In this document: one piece after another, positions 26,775 through 34,456 of the stretch
Numbering within the stretch: position 1 is the stretch's first letter
How the letters are laid out: each line of letters opens with the position of its first letter
From: Streptomyces griseocarneus
GTDB taxonomy: Bacteria; Actinomycetota; Actinomycetes; Streptomycetales; Streptomycetaceae
Length of the DNA: 64,000 bases
NCBI GenBank assembly: GCA_003674045.1
Contig: PENC01000019.1
Span: 62,001 to 126,000, forward strand
Direction: 5' to 3'
Program-made: the position numbers and the translations under genes
Notes under the pieces: model-generated
Databases searched by the model: none
Seen by the model: the letters and a program-made list of their open reading frames with translations, nothing else
Told to the model about the DNA's origin: nothing

Positions 26775-27533
26775 TCAGTCCGGGGTGTCTTCGTAGTCGA
26801 GGTGGGCCAGCAGCAACACCATGGGCCGGGTGAGGAGATCGTCGAGGTCTTCGTGCGGGCGGTACAGCCGGTACAAGGCCAGCCCTGCCCCGGCGAGCGT
26901 GAGCAGTTCGGCGCGGGAGAGCACCTCCTCGACGTCCAGTGCGCGGGAGCGGCCCTCGTCGAGGTCTTCCAGCACGGGCACCAGGCGGTCGAGCAACTGC
27001 CGGGCCGTCGGCGGCAGGACACTACGGTCGGCGAAGGCTTGGTCGAGGGTATGGCAGGTGCGGGCCAGGTTCACCAGGTCCGTGGTGGTGAGGTCATTCC
27101 AGGTGACCGGCACGACGGCGGAGTCACCCCAGCCGAGCACCCTCCACACCGGGGCCGCCGCTGCCCCGACCGGCTGGGAGGCCCGCGAGGCGGTGGCGCA
27201 CCGCGCGCAGAGACCGGCGTCGTCGAGGAGCCGTGCGCAGCCAGCGGTGCGGCAGAACCCGGTCTCGGCGAAGGCCCGCGTCACGAAGCGCAGCTCGGCC
27301 CGCCCGTCGCCGCTACGCACGTGCAGCGTCTCGGGGTTCGGGCTCCACACCTGTCCCGTCGGCCGGGCCCGGAGGACGCGCCGTGCGGCCAGCAGGACAT
27401 CCAGCCCCGGCAACTCGCGGTGGTACGGGTCGCCGGGCTGCTGCCAGCCGCCGGTGGTGCGGACATGGACGGCGTAGTCGCCATCGATGTCGATCAGCTC
27501 GCGGGCCAGGGCGTAAGAGCGGTCGGGACTCAT
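26775..27533 (-). CDS. Hypothetical protein, last gene of operon 1
   Basis: The 252-residue protein begins MSPDRSYALARELIDIDGDYAVHVRTTGG. A small Cys cluster, CRTAGCARLLDDAGLCARC, near residues 107-125 could hold zinc. The C-terminal half is helical and Leu-rich (ARQLLDRLVPVLEDLDEG). Its ATG overlaps the previous stop (ATGA), so it is coupled to the gene before it. No family is recognised. Confidence 0.65.
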   Translation of the reverse strand: MSPDRSYALARELIDIDGDYAVHVRTTGGWQQPGDPYHRELPGLDVLLAARRVLRARPTGQVWSPNPETLHVRSGDGRAELRFVTRAFAETGFCRTAGCARLLDDAGLCARCATASRASQPVGAAAAPVWRVLGWGDSAVVPVTWNDLTTTDLVNLARTCHTLDQAFADRSVLPPTARQLLDRLVPVLEDLDEGRSRALDVEEVLSRAELLTLAGAGLALYRLYRPHEDLDDLLTRPMVLLLAHLDYEDTPD

Positions 27534-27802
27534 GCGGGGACTCCTTGGACGACGGGGCGGTGGTGCTCGCTCTCTCCACCGTTGTTCACCTCGACCAGCA
27601 GCAGACGGGGCGTGTCGCGCTGGTCCTCGATGTGGACGTACGGCACGCCGGCGGCCGGGCCCCACTGGGCGCGGCGGCGGATGAGGACGCTGATGCCGAA
27701 GACGCTGAACTCGTAGACGTCGCTGGGCACATCGTCCTCGGGGGCGGCGTCGACAACGGTGATCTCCGCGTCGCGGATGCGGTGAAGCTCAGGATCGGAC
27801 AC
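27530..27802 (-). CDS. Small hypothetical protein
   Basis: The 90 residues are mostly strand-like: ITVVDAAPEDDVPSDVYEFSVFGISVLIRRRAQWG and RLLLVEVNNGG. GTG 27802 follows GGAG at 7 nt. It is part of operon 1 and coupled to the next gene by ATGA. Function is unknown. Confidence 0.6.
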   Translation of the reverse strand: MSDPELHRIRDAEITVVDAAPEDDVPSDVYEFSVFGISVLIRRRAQWGPAAGVPYVHIEDQRDTPRLLLVEVNNGGESEHHRPVVQGVPA

Positions 27803-27855
27803 GTCAGGCTCCAGGGCCGAAGAACGGGAGAAGAGGGAAGAAGGGGAAGGTGCAC

Positions 27856-28407
27856 TCAGGCGCGGTTGCCGGGGGCGGGAGGGAGACCGGCGGGCGTGGC
27901 GATACCGAGGTCGACGCGGACCCTGCAGCCGTCGAGCATCAGATGAGCCTCGGCCCGCACGAGCCGGCTCACCGCACCGGGCTCGTCAACGTCGTCCGGG
28001 AGCCGGAGCACGCCGTCCCCATGCATGTCGAAGCCGGACTGGGCCAGGACGGCGCGTGCCCGGTCGGTGTCGGCGGTGGCCGTCACCGTGGCGCCGCAGA
28101 CCCGGATACGGACCTCGGGCCTGCCGGACCGGATGGGACTGTGGAAGGTGGTGGTCCAGGCGAGATCGACGATATCCATCGTGTGCTTGATCAGCTGCGC
28201 CATCGCGGTACCGGTCCGATCGGAGGCCACGTCGCCGTGCTCCTCGGGCGGCAGGAGGTAGACGGTGCGGCCGAGGTGTTCGTGTCGGCTGAACCCGGCC
28301 GACGTCAGGATGCGGTGGCCGCCGAGGACGGGCCGGTTGAGGAGGACGAAGGTGTGGGCGTCGTCGGTCGAGCCGATGAACACGTCGTTGTGATCGGTCA
28401 AGGCCAT
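27856..28407 (-). CDS. Hypothetical protein
   Basis: The 183-residue soluble protein starts MALTDHNDVFIGSTDDAHTFVLLNRP, contains LGRTVYLLPPEEHGD, a helix GTAMAQLIKHTMDIVDLAWTTTF and a strand-rich end (LMLDGCRVRVDLGIATP). ATG 28407 follows AAGGA. It belongs to operon 1; no family is recognised. Confidence 0.6.
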   Translation of the reverse strand: MALTDHNDVFIGSTDDAHTFVLLNRPVLGGHRILTSAGFSRHEHLGRTVYLLPPEEHGDVASDRTGTAMAQLIKHTMDIVDLAWTTTFHSPIRSGRPEVRIRVCGATVTATADTDRARAVLAQSGFDMHGDGVLRLPDDVDEPGAVSRLVRAEAHLMLDGCRVRVDLGIATPAGLPPAPGNRA

Positions 28408-28492
28408 GGGAATTCCTTGGAAACGAGAAGGGGGAGAAGTGAAGGGGCGAAGGGGGTGGGCCCGCCCCGGGGCGGGCCCACGATGGCGGTAC

Positions 28493-29161
28493 CTACGCCG
28501 TCGGGCGGTCCAGGTAGAGACGCAGCCGGCGCAGATCGTGGAGGATGTGCGACTCACGGCCGTCCGGGTCTTGCTCGGCGAAGTCCCGTTCCTCGCGCTC
28601 CCAGAAGTGGGTGACCAGGGTGTCCAGGCTGGCGCGGACCTCGGGCGAGAGCAGCGCGGCGGGCGCTCCGACTTTCGCGCCGGTGAAGGGATTACCGCTG
28701 AAGGTCAGGCGGATGCTGTCCGGCTCGATACGGAGGGCGCTGACGCGGACCGCATCCGTGGAAGGCGCGGCCGGCCTGTTCACGGTTCCCGCGATCTGCT
28801 GCACCCGCTGATATGCCGCGCCCCCGGTGGCCCCGTTGCTGTGCAGCATCACGGTGGCCAGAGCGAGGAACGCGAAATCACGCTCGGAGGCCGCCGACGG
28901 CCGTGCGGCGGCCGGCGAGATGTCCGCGTAGGCGTCCGGGTCCAGAACGGCCAGGGCGCCGATGACCGCTGCGCACAGCTTCGACGGGAGGAGGGAGGAG
29001 TCCCGGAGTACCGTGAGCTTGTCCGCCGGGGTCCTCGCTGCGACGAGCGCGTCGTCGAGTACGGCGTAGTCCTCGGGGTCGTCGCACGACCATGCGGAGG
29101 CTTCGGCCATCAGCGCGCGGTAGAGCGCGTCGGCAGCCGCCGTGTTGGTGCTGGTGGTCAT
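28493..29161 (-). CDS. Hypothetical protein
   Basis: The 222-residue, mostly helical protein has an acidic N-terminal part (SWSCDDPEDYAVLDDALVAART), a hydrophobic but not membrane-like stretch (LCAAVIGALAVLDPDAYADI) and a C-terminal end with VTHFWEREERDFAEQDPDG. ATG 29161 is chosen from coding character. It is the fourth gene of operon 1. Function is unknown. Confidence 0.6.
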   Translation of the reverse strand: MTTSTNTAAADALYRALMAEASAWSCDDPEDYAVLDDALVAARTPADKLTVLRDSSLLPSKLCAAVIGALAVLDPDAYADISPAAARPSAASERDFAFLALATVMLHSNGATGGAAYQRVQQIAGTVNRPAAPSTDAVRVSALRIEPDSIRLTFSGNPFTGAKVGAPAALLSPEVRASLDTLVTHFWEREERDFAEQDPDGRESHILHDLRRLRLYLDRPTA

Positions 29162-29241
29162 GGGAGTGGAACCTGTTCTCGATGGCCGGGCCGCGCGGAG
29201 CGGCCCGGCCGATGGTTCGGTCGGTGGAGTTGGCGCGGCTG

Positions 29242-29604
29242 TCAGGACCGGGTGGTGTCCCTGATCAGCTGGTCGATGCCGTCGCAGAGCGGGGGACGGG
29301 CGGCTGCTGCGGCTTCCTGGCGTTGCAGCTCTGCCTTCTGTTGCTCGATGTAGTCGGCATTCAGTGGCGAGGCGTCCGGCTGGCACTGGGTCAGGTGTTT
29401 GTTGATCCAGTACGTCGAGAAGGTGTGTTCGGGGTCGCCGTCGAAGGCAACACGGTTGCCGACGTGGTGGTTGACCTCATACACGTGGGGCCTTTGGTCG
29501 CCCAGGACGTGGTAGCGCCACAGAGGCGCCCGGAACGCGTAGCGGTTGCCGATGGCGGGAAGAGGACGGCGGCGCGGCTTCGGCCGCACCTTGTGGTCGG
29601 GCAC
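29242..29604 (-). CDS. Small hypothetical protein
   Basis: The 120 residues have a basic start (MPDHKVRPKPRRRPLP), an aromatic strand-rich centre (YAFRAPLWRYHVLGDQRPHVYEVNHHVG) and a helical tail (ADYIEQQKAELQRQEAAAAA). GTG 29604 follows GAAGGG at 8 nt. It lies in operon 1; no family is recognised. Confidence 0.6.
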   Translation of the reverse strand: MPDHKVRPKPRRRPLPAIGNRYAFRAPLWRYHVLGDQRPHVYEVNHHVGNRVAFDGDPEHTFSTYWINKHLTQCQPDASPLNADYIEQQKAELQRQEAAAAARPPLCDGIDQLIRDTTRS

Positions 29605-29646
29605 GAGGGCACCCTTCGCATTACGGCGCGCGGGGGAGCCGGGGTG

Positions 29647-30090
29647 TCAGGGCAGTGCGGGGACGGGGTAGGACGTGCTGAGCGGGGTTCGAAGGGCCAG
29701 GTCGTTCCACGTCTCGATGCACTGGGGGCAGGTGGCCAGACGGGGGTCGGTGGCGACGGGGCGGGTTTCCCCGCACAGGGCCAGAGCCGGTGCTGCGGGC
29801 GGGACGGGGCCGGTGACCGGCTGGTCGGTGTCCCAGCCCCAGATGTCCATTTCATCCGCGATGCACGCGTCGTGTGTGGGCACCGGCGGTGCGTTGCGGA
29901 CGGCTTCGGCGAGTTGCAATAGCCGGTCGAGGAGCTGCTCGCGCGGGCCGTGGAGGGCGATGCTGTTGTAGCGCGACTGCACCGCGACGGCGATCTCGCC
30001 GGGGGCGATCTCGGCGCCGTCGATGTCGCTTCCGGGGTAGAGGAGAACAGCGTCGCTGTTGGCGTAGACGGATGCGAGACGGTTGGTCAT
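29647..30090 (-). CDS. Hypothetical protein with CxxC
   Basis: The 147 residues start MTNRLASVYANSDAVLLYPGSDIDGAEIAPGEIAV. Near the end CGETRPVATDPRLATCPQC supplies three to four cysteines for a possible zinc site. ATG 30090 follows AAAGGA. It is the second gene of operon 1. Function is unknown. Confidence 0.6.
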   Translation of the reverse strand: MTNRLASVYANSDAVLLYPGSDIDGAEIAPGEIAVAVQSRYNSIALHGPREQLLDRLLQLAEAVRNAPPVPTHDACIADEMDIWGWDTDQPVTGPVPPAAPALALCGETRPVATDPRLATCPQCIETWNDLALRTPLSTSYPVPALP

Positions 30091-30134
30091 GGGGGGGAGT
30101 CCTTTCTGGAGGGGGAGGGGAGGGCGGGGGTTGT

Positions 30135-30560
30135 TCAGCGGGGGTCGGTTTCCCAGCGGACGGGCACGCGCTTGTCGACGACGAGCTGGGAGCGCTTGGG
30201 GTCCTGGCGCCAGATCCGGCGCTTGATCCACTCGTGGGCCTTCAGGTGTCCGTCGGGGCTGCGGGTCGGGCCGTAGGTGACGGGGGAGTGCGCGGGGATG
30301 TGCGTGCCGTCGATGGACAGCCCGGCGGTGATCACGGCTTGCTTCATCCAGCCGGTGCCGCTGTCGGAGAAGCAGTGCACACGGACCTCTGGAGTTCCTT
30401 CGCCGTTTTCCACGCGTACGAGCTGTGCTGCCAGCGACTGGATCTCCGGGTCTGCGCGGCCGCCGCGTTCGGCTTCGGCCCGTATGAGCCAGGCGGCGTG
30501 GTAGGCGAGAAGCCGGCTGCGGATGGTTTCGGGGGTGGTGGGCATGTCGATGCCGCGCAT
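30135..30560 (-). CDS. Hypothetical protein, first gene of operon 1
   Basis: The 141 residues have a helical start (IRSRLLAYHAAWLIRAEAERGG) and then strands (VRVHCFSDSGTGWMKQAVITAGLSID). The basic stretch HEWIKRRIWRQDPKRSQLVVDKR suggests nucleic-acid contact (guess). ATG 30560 follows GAGGAG at 8 nt; ATG 30545 is an alternative. It is the first gene behind the conserved promoter at 30667-30695, with a leader of about 100 nt. Confidence 0.6.
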   Translation of the reverse strand: MRGIDMPTTPETIRSRLLAYHAAWLIRAEAERGGRADPEIQSLAAQLVRVENGEGTPEVRVHCFSDSGTGWMKQAVITAGLSIDGTHIPAHSPVTYGPTRSPDGHLKAHEWIKRRIWRQDPKRSQLVVDKRVPVRWETDPR

Positions 30561-30666
30561 GCGAAGACTCCTCGGGAAGAAGGGGGGGAGAAGGAGGGGG
30601 CCGACGCGCGTAAGTTGGCGCTGGCGGGCCTTTGTCGGAGGGATCGCCTCACCTCCAACAATCACT

Positions 30667-30695
30667 AAACTACATGTAAATATCGAGAATTGCAA
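30667..30695 (-). promoter_or_regulatory. Promoter of operon 1 (shared family)
   Basis: On the minus strand, -35 TTGCAA (30690-30695), a 17-nt spacer and -10 TAGTTT (30667-30672). The whole element, spacer included, matches 60375-60403 (27 of 33 positions counting flanks) and 34335-34363. A block upstream of the -35, with GGGGTGG and CCCTTGA (30705-30726), is also shared with 60410-60433. Confidence 0.75.
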
Positions 30696-30812
30696 CGCAA
30701 CTTCGGGGTGGATCACCCCCCTTGAGCCGAGTACGGCGAAGACGCGGTTCCGGCCCGGAGAACTTCGGTAGCTTCTTCAGCGGTCCAGAGGACGTGTCAG
30801 TCGAGGGGAGCG

Positions 30813-30980
30813 ATGGCTGTGGAGCAGCGAACGGTGGAGGCGGCAAGCCTGGAGCACGTGGACCGCACCCTCCGCAAAGGCGGGGTCACCAAGTCCGTGC
30901 TGAGTCTCGGACCGTCCGGCAGCCAGGGGACCGGCCGCGCGGCGCGGCGCGCCCGGCAGCGTGCCGCCAAGAAGAAGTAG
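30813..30980 (+). CDS. Small basic protein, 55 residues
   Basis: ATG 30813 follows GAGGGGAG by 2-8 nt and the frame stops with TAG at 30978-30980. The start is acidic and neutral (MAVEQRTVEAASLEHV), the end strongly basic (RAARRARQRAAKKK). It is divergent from operon 1. Codon bias and the ribosome site support it; no family is known. The basic tail could bind nucleic acid or ribosomes (guess). Confidence 0.55.
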   Translation: MAVEQRTVEAASLEHVDRTLRKGGVTKSVLSLGPSGSQGTGRAARRARQRAAKKK

Positions 30981-31026
30981 CGCCCGTACGAGGAGGACCG
31001 GCCTTCCGGGCGAAGCGAACCGGTCT

Positions 31027-31617
31027 CTAGTAGAGGCGGACGACGCCGACCTGCACCATGCGGCCGCACGGAAGGCGTCCCGCGCCGTCGAGGCCGCTGT
31101 CGGTGCGCCGCGTCCTGAGCCGGTCAAGCCCCTTGCCGGCGGCTGCGACGACCGCCTCCAGGTCGGCGTCCTGCCCGGCGGTCGTCAGCAGCCGCACGGT
31201 GAAGGCATGCCCTTGGTCGTCCACCCACAGCTCCGCCGCTGGCAGCACGTCCAGGTCGAGCCCCTGCGCCCACGGCGCCAACGTGCGCAGCAGCGCGGCG
31301 GCGGCCGCTGTCGACGTCGTACGGTCCGTCGTCCCGGCGCCGTCCACGGGCTCGGCAAGGCCGGCGACGAGCACCAGGCCGTCGTCGAGGTCGGCCGTCA
31401 TGGAGTGCGACAAAGCCTCGCTGACCGGCGAGGTGACCGTGCCGGTGCCCGAGATCGCGGCCAGCCGGTCCAGGCTCGCCCGTGCGGCCGGCCCGCTCCC
31501 GAGTACCTCCGCCTGCACATCCCGCGCGCTCAGGACCAGCCGTACAGGCTCCATCGGTCCGCAGGCATCCAGCAGTTGGGCAACCGCCTCCACGCAGCGC
31601 GCCAGAGAAAGTGACAT
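31027..31617 (-). CDS. Hypothetical protein
   Basis: The 196 residues start with a helix MSLSLARCVEAVAQLLDACG and alternate strands and helices (VRLVLSARDVQAEVLG; ASLDRLAAISGTG; DGLVLVAGLAEPV). It may be the last gene of operon 2, but 114 bp separate it from the gene before. Several close starts (31617, 31626, 31632) are possible. No family is recognised. Confidence 0.6.
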   Translation of the reverse strand: MSLSLARCVEAVAQLLDACGPMEPVRLVLSARDVQAEVLGSGPAARASLDRLAAISGTGTVTSPVSEALSHSMTADLDDGLVLVAGLAEPVDGAGTTDRTTSTAAAAALLRTLAPWAQGLDLDVLPAAELWVDDQGHAFTVRLLTTAGQDADLEAVVAAAGKGLDRLRTRRTDSGLDGAGRLPCGRMVQVGVVRLY

Positions 31618-31731
31618 GGCCGCCATTCTCACCCCCGCGCCGTCCGCCCGTCCCCCTACGGGAACTTCGCGCTACAGAGGGAAGAGCCCTACGGGGCCCG
31701 CCACCCGGCGGGCAAGGGCTCGTCGTGCCAG

Positions 31732-32037
31732 TCATCGGGCAGGGGCGGTCAACGCGTCCTCGGCCGGGTCGTTACGGCGCCAGTTGCGGGCGTGGGAGAG
31801 CAGAGTTCCCGTCAGCGGGTTACAGCGCAGCACGGCGATCCCCAGGACGAGGTAGACGCCGGTGTGCCCGAACCGGTCGGTGAAGACCACCGGCTCATCC
31901 GCCTGCGCGCGCTCGCGGATCGCCCGCGCGGCGGTGTAGGCGTCGTTCATGGTGGTGTGGGTGGCCGCGTGGCAGAAACCGGCTCCGCGGATCTCGACGA
32001 GGAAAGGGGAGTTGAGAGGGCCGGTGATGGCGGGCAT
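31732..32037 (-). CDS. Small hypothetical protein
   Basis: The 101 residues start MPAITGPLNSPFLVEIRGAGFCHAATHTTMNDAYTAARAI, contain VVFTDRFGHTGVYLVLGIAVLRCNPLTG and a basic end. It lies in operon 2 after a 198-bp space that contains no clear gene. Function is unknown. Confidence 0.55.
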   Translation of the reverse strand: MPAITGPLNSPFLVEIRGAGFCHAATHTTMNDAYTAARAIRERAQADEPVVFTDRFGHTGVYLVLGIAVLRCNPLTGTLLSHARNWRRNDPAEDALTAPAR

Positions 32038-32235
32038 CGGGCAGGCATCCGTTCAGCAAAATAGGGGCGCAGGTGAGCCGGGCGGCCCGGCCCTCGTGGC
32101 GGTTGTCAGGGCGGCCGGCGGGTGCGGAGGGGCTGAAAGCGCCGGTATCGAGTGCAGTAGCCGGTGCCGCAGTTGCTGCACACGACGTAGCCCTCGTCGT
32201 AGGACAGCTCCTGCAGCTGCGTTCGGCCGGTTCGA

Positions 32236-32949
32236 TCACGCCCGGGGGCCGCGGTCCAGCTTGGAGAACCAGCGGGTGAAGTCCGCATCGCCCCACTCGC
32301 TCGGGTGCGGCCAGTCCTTCTCCAGAACGGTGACCACGACGCCGCTCGGACGCTTCTCGATGGCCGTGACCTTGACGGTGTACCAGATTCCGCTGGCGAC
32401 CCCGTCATGCATCAGCCGGTCACCGACGCCCACCGGGACCATGAGGGTGCCGCCGGTGAAGCGCGTGTACTTGACCAGCACGCGCGGGGTGCCGTCGGGC
32501 ACGGTGAGCGCGCGCTGCGTCATGGCGGCGGTCAAGTGCTCCCGGATCAGCGGGTACAGCTTCTTGGGCGTGTCCAGACCGAGGGCGACAAAGGACAGTC
32601 GCAGCGCCTCGTTGTCCATCCCGTGCGCGTACCCACGGCTGTCGGCGTGCGCGAGAACCCTCGCGGCCAGCTCGCGGGTGGTGTCGGCGACACTGCGCGG
32701 GGCGTCGGGGCCACCGGCGTCGACCGCCGCGCACGTGAGGCAGGACAGCGGGGCGTCGGCGAGGCGGGCGGGGTCGAACTTCTCGTAGTGGTGCACGGCC
32801 CGGTAGCGGCCCGCGCCACAGGCGAGATCGATCAAGAAGCCGGTGTAGGCGTTGAACAGGGCCGTGTGGACGGCGCCCTGATGGTCGGTGACGCGGTGGG
32901 TGTCGAGCGAGTCGGCCGGGATGACGGAGATATCGGCGGTGAGCTGCAT
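32236..32949 (-). CDS. Hypothetical protein
   Basis: The 237-residue protein starts MQLTADISVIPADSLDTHRV. A pair CLTCAAVDAGG lies near residue 70. A strand-rich C-terminal part (PRVLVKYTRFTGGTLMVPVGVGDRLM ... GIWYTVKVTAIEKRPSGVVVTVLE) looks like an SH3- or KOW-like barrel. GAGGAG lies 7 nt before ATG 32949. It is in operon 2. Confidence 0.6.
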   Translation of the reverse strand: MQLTADISVIPADSLDTHRVTDHQGAVHTALFNAYTGFLIDLACGAGRYRAVHHYEKFDPARLADAPLSCLTCAAVDAGGPDAPRSVADTTRELAARVLAHADSRGYAHGMDNEALRLSFVALGLDTPKKLYPLIREHLTAAMTQRALTVPDGTPRVLVKYTRFTGGTLMVPVGVGDRLMHDGVASGIWYTVKVTAIEKRPSGVVVTVLEKDWPHPSEWGDADFTRWFSKLDRGPRA

Positions 32950-32988
32950 GGGACGGGTCTCCTCGTAGTCGATGGCGGGGTGGGGCGG

Positions 32989-33543
32989 TCAGTGCTTGCG
33001 GCGGACGCGGAAGCCCTTCCAGTCCCTCTTCTTCAGACGGGCCTTGTCACCCAGGGCATCGGGCACGCAGTCGACGGCTACGAAGGTGGCACCCTTGCGG
33101 GTCACGACGCCCTCCCGCTCGTGCCGGATGAAGCGACGCTCGTAGTCGTCTTCCGTATCCGTGAAGCCGACGCAGTCGCCAACCTGCACGTCCTCGAAAG
33201 ACACCCAGTCGAGCAGGCCCAGCCACACGGAGGGGTTGGCGAGCACCGTGACGGCGACCTTCCGCTCCGCGGGGGTCTGTTCCTCGTCGCGTGCCAGGGC
33301 AGCGGCGAGGGTGACCGTCCGGCCGCTGTAGCGGCACAGGGAGTTGCCCGGCAGGAACGGATCCTTGAGAGTCGCCGGGCGCCCCGGCCACATGGGCGGG
33401 AAATGGCTGATGAGCTTGCCGTCCCGGACATTCGGGGTCTCGTCGCACGGGCACTTGGCCGCTGGGAGCCCCGAGAAGGTGTCGAGTCGGTTGGGGAGCA
33501 GGATGGCGGGGTCGTGGTCGGTGGTACCGGGCGCGAAGAGCAT
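32989..33543 (-). CDS. Hypothetical protein
   Basis: The 184 residues start MLFAPGTTDHDPAILLPNRLDTFSGLP, with CPCDE near residue 30. The second half is barrel-like (LDWVSFEDVQVGDCVGFTDTEDDYERRFIRHEREGVVTRKGATFVAVDC) and resembles the end of the 32236 product in style. The tail is basic (KARLKKRDWKGFRVRRKH). AAGGAG precedes ATG 33543. It is in operon 2; function unknown. Confidence 0.6.
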   Translation of the reverse strand: MLFAPGTTDHDPAILLPNRLDTFSGLPAAKCPCDETPNVRDGKLISHFPPMWPGRPATLKDPFLPGNSLCRYSGRTVTLAAALARDEEQTPAERKVAVTVLANPSVWLGLLDWVSFEDVQVGDCVGFTDTEDDYERRFIRHEREGVVTRKGATFVAVDCVPDALGDKARLKKRDWKGFRVRRKH

Positions 33544-33656
33544 GAGGGGGTTTCTCCTTGCGGTGGGGAAACGGAAACAGACAGTGGCCGGTGGGGCGGG
33601 CGGGAAGCCGCGATCGTTCAAGAGGATTCGTCCCGCTCGCCCCGGCGCCCCCGGGA

Positions 33657-34286
33657 TCAGCGGGGCAGGGCGTAGGTCTCCACGTCCGTGATGGGCGGCT
33701 CGCCCGGGACGGGGTCGTGTTGCCAGTAGCGGAAGGGGTAGTGCTGGGGCTGGTCGGCGGGGTAGTCCGGTGCCGTCGTGATCACGGCGGTGCAGCACAG
33801 GAACCGGCGCCCCTCGGCGTATGCGTGGCCGTGGTGGCTTTCGCTGTGGACCGAGAAGCCCTGAGGACGGACCGTGCCGGGCGCCAGGAGGCGGAAGTAC
33901 AGCGGCTCGTGGTGGCGTGCCCTGCTGTGCCCGGCCTCCCGGGACCAGTACGTGCTGAACCAGTCCAGGGTGCGCAGTTCGACGCGGTCAGAGGTGATGA
34001 CGACGAACACCAGGTCCGCTCTGCCGTCGCGGCGGACCGCGCCCAGCAAGGAGCCGTCGGAAGCCGGCGCGGGGTCCGTGAGGCCCGCCGTCTTGGCCTC
34101 GTCCTTCTCCAGGGCGTCGGCGATGCGCACGGCGCACCGGCGAGCTTCGGGCTCTTCCGGCATGTGCCCGTCATCCATGGCCGCTATGTCCATGAAACGC
34201 GCGACCTCGCCGCGCACGCGGGTGCCGATGTGGGCGCCGTCCCGCAGCCGTTCGGCCGCCGCAGTGATGAAGTCCCATGTAGACAA
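33657..34286 (-). CDS. Hypothetical protein, first gene of operon 2
   Basis: The 209-residue protein starts at TTG 34286, chosen because AGGAGG lies 6 nt before it. It has a helical N-terminus (MSTWDFITAAAERLRDGAHIG) and a strand-rich C-terminal part (ADLVFVVITSDRVELRTLDWFSTYWSRE; FRLLAPGTVRPQGFSVHSE). It is preceded by the conserved promoter at 34335-34363 and is divergent from tap. No family is recognised. Confidence 0.6.
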   Translation of the reverse strand: MSTWDFITAAAERLRDGAHIGTRVRGEVARFMDIAAMDDGHMPEEPEARRCAVRIADALEKDEAKTAGLTDPAPASDGSLLGAVRRDGRADLVFVVITSDRVELRTLDWFSTYWSREAGHSRARHHEPLYFRLLAPGTVRPQGFSVHSESHHGHAYAEGRRFLCCTAVITTAPDYPADQPQHYPFRYWQHDPVPGEPPITDVETYALPR

Positions 34287-34334
34287 GGGGTTCCTCCTGA
34301 AGGCTGGCGGGCCGCTCCTCGACCCGCAGTGATG

Positions 34335-34363
34335 AAAGTACATGCAAAAATCGATGACTGCAA
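34335..34363 (-). promoter_or_regulatory. Promoter of operon 2 (shared family)
   Basis: On the minus strand, -35 TTGCAG (34358-34363), 17-nt spacer, -10 TACTTT (34335-34340). It matches the promoters at 30667 and 60375 also in the spacer (ATCGAT block). A second partial copy, with AATACATTTAAGAATCGAGG, lies at 34371-34390. Confidence 0.75.
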
Positions 34364-34396
34364 CAATGAAAATACATTTAAGAATCGAGGTTGGGA

Positions 34397-34440
34397 TTGA
34401 CGTGGGTGCGTGGCGCCGATACGTTAGATTCACGTTAGAT
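34397..34440 (+). promoter_or_regulatory. tap promoter with tandem 9-bp repeats
   Basis: TTGACG (34397-34402), 17-nt spacer, TACGTT (34420-34425). ACGTTAGAT occurs twice, at 34421-34429 and 34432-34440, one DNA turn apart (11 bp), covering the -10 and the likely start point. This is the position for a repressor, perhaps Tap itself (inference). Confidence 0.6.
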
Positions 34441-34456
34441 CGGCGAGTGGAGGAAG

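Noticed and set aside
32106..32183. Tiny Cys-containing frame (CSNCGTGYC) between operon 2 genes
   Set aside because: Only 25 residues from a GTG with a weak ribosome site; possibly the remains of a zinc-ribbon gene, but not enough to call.
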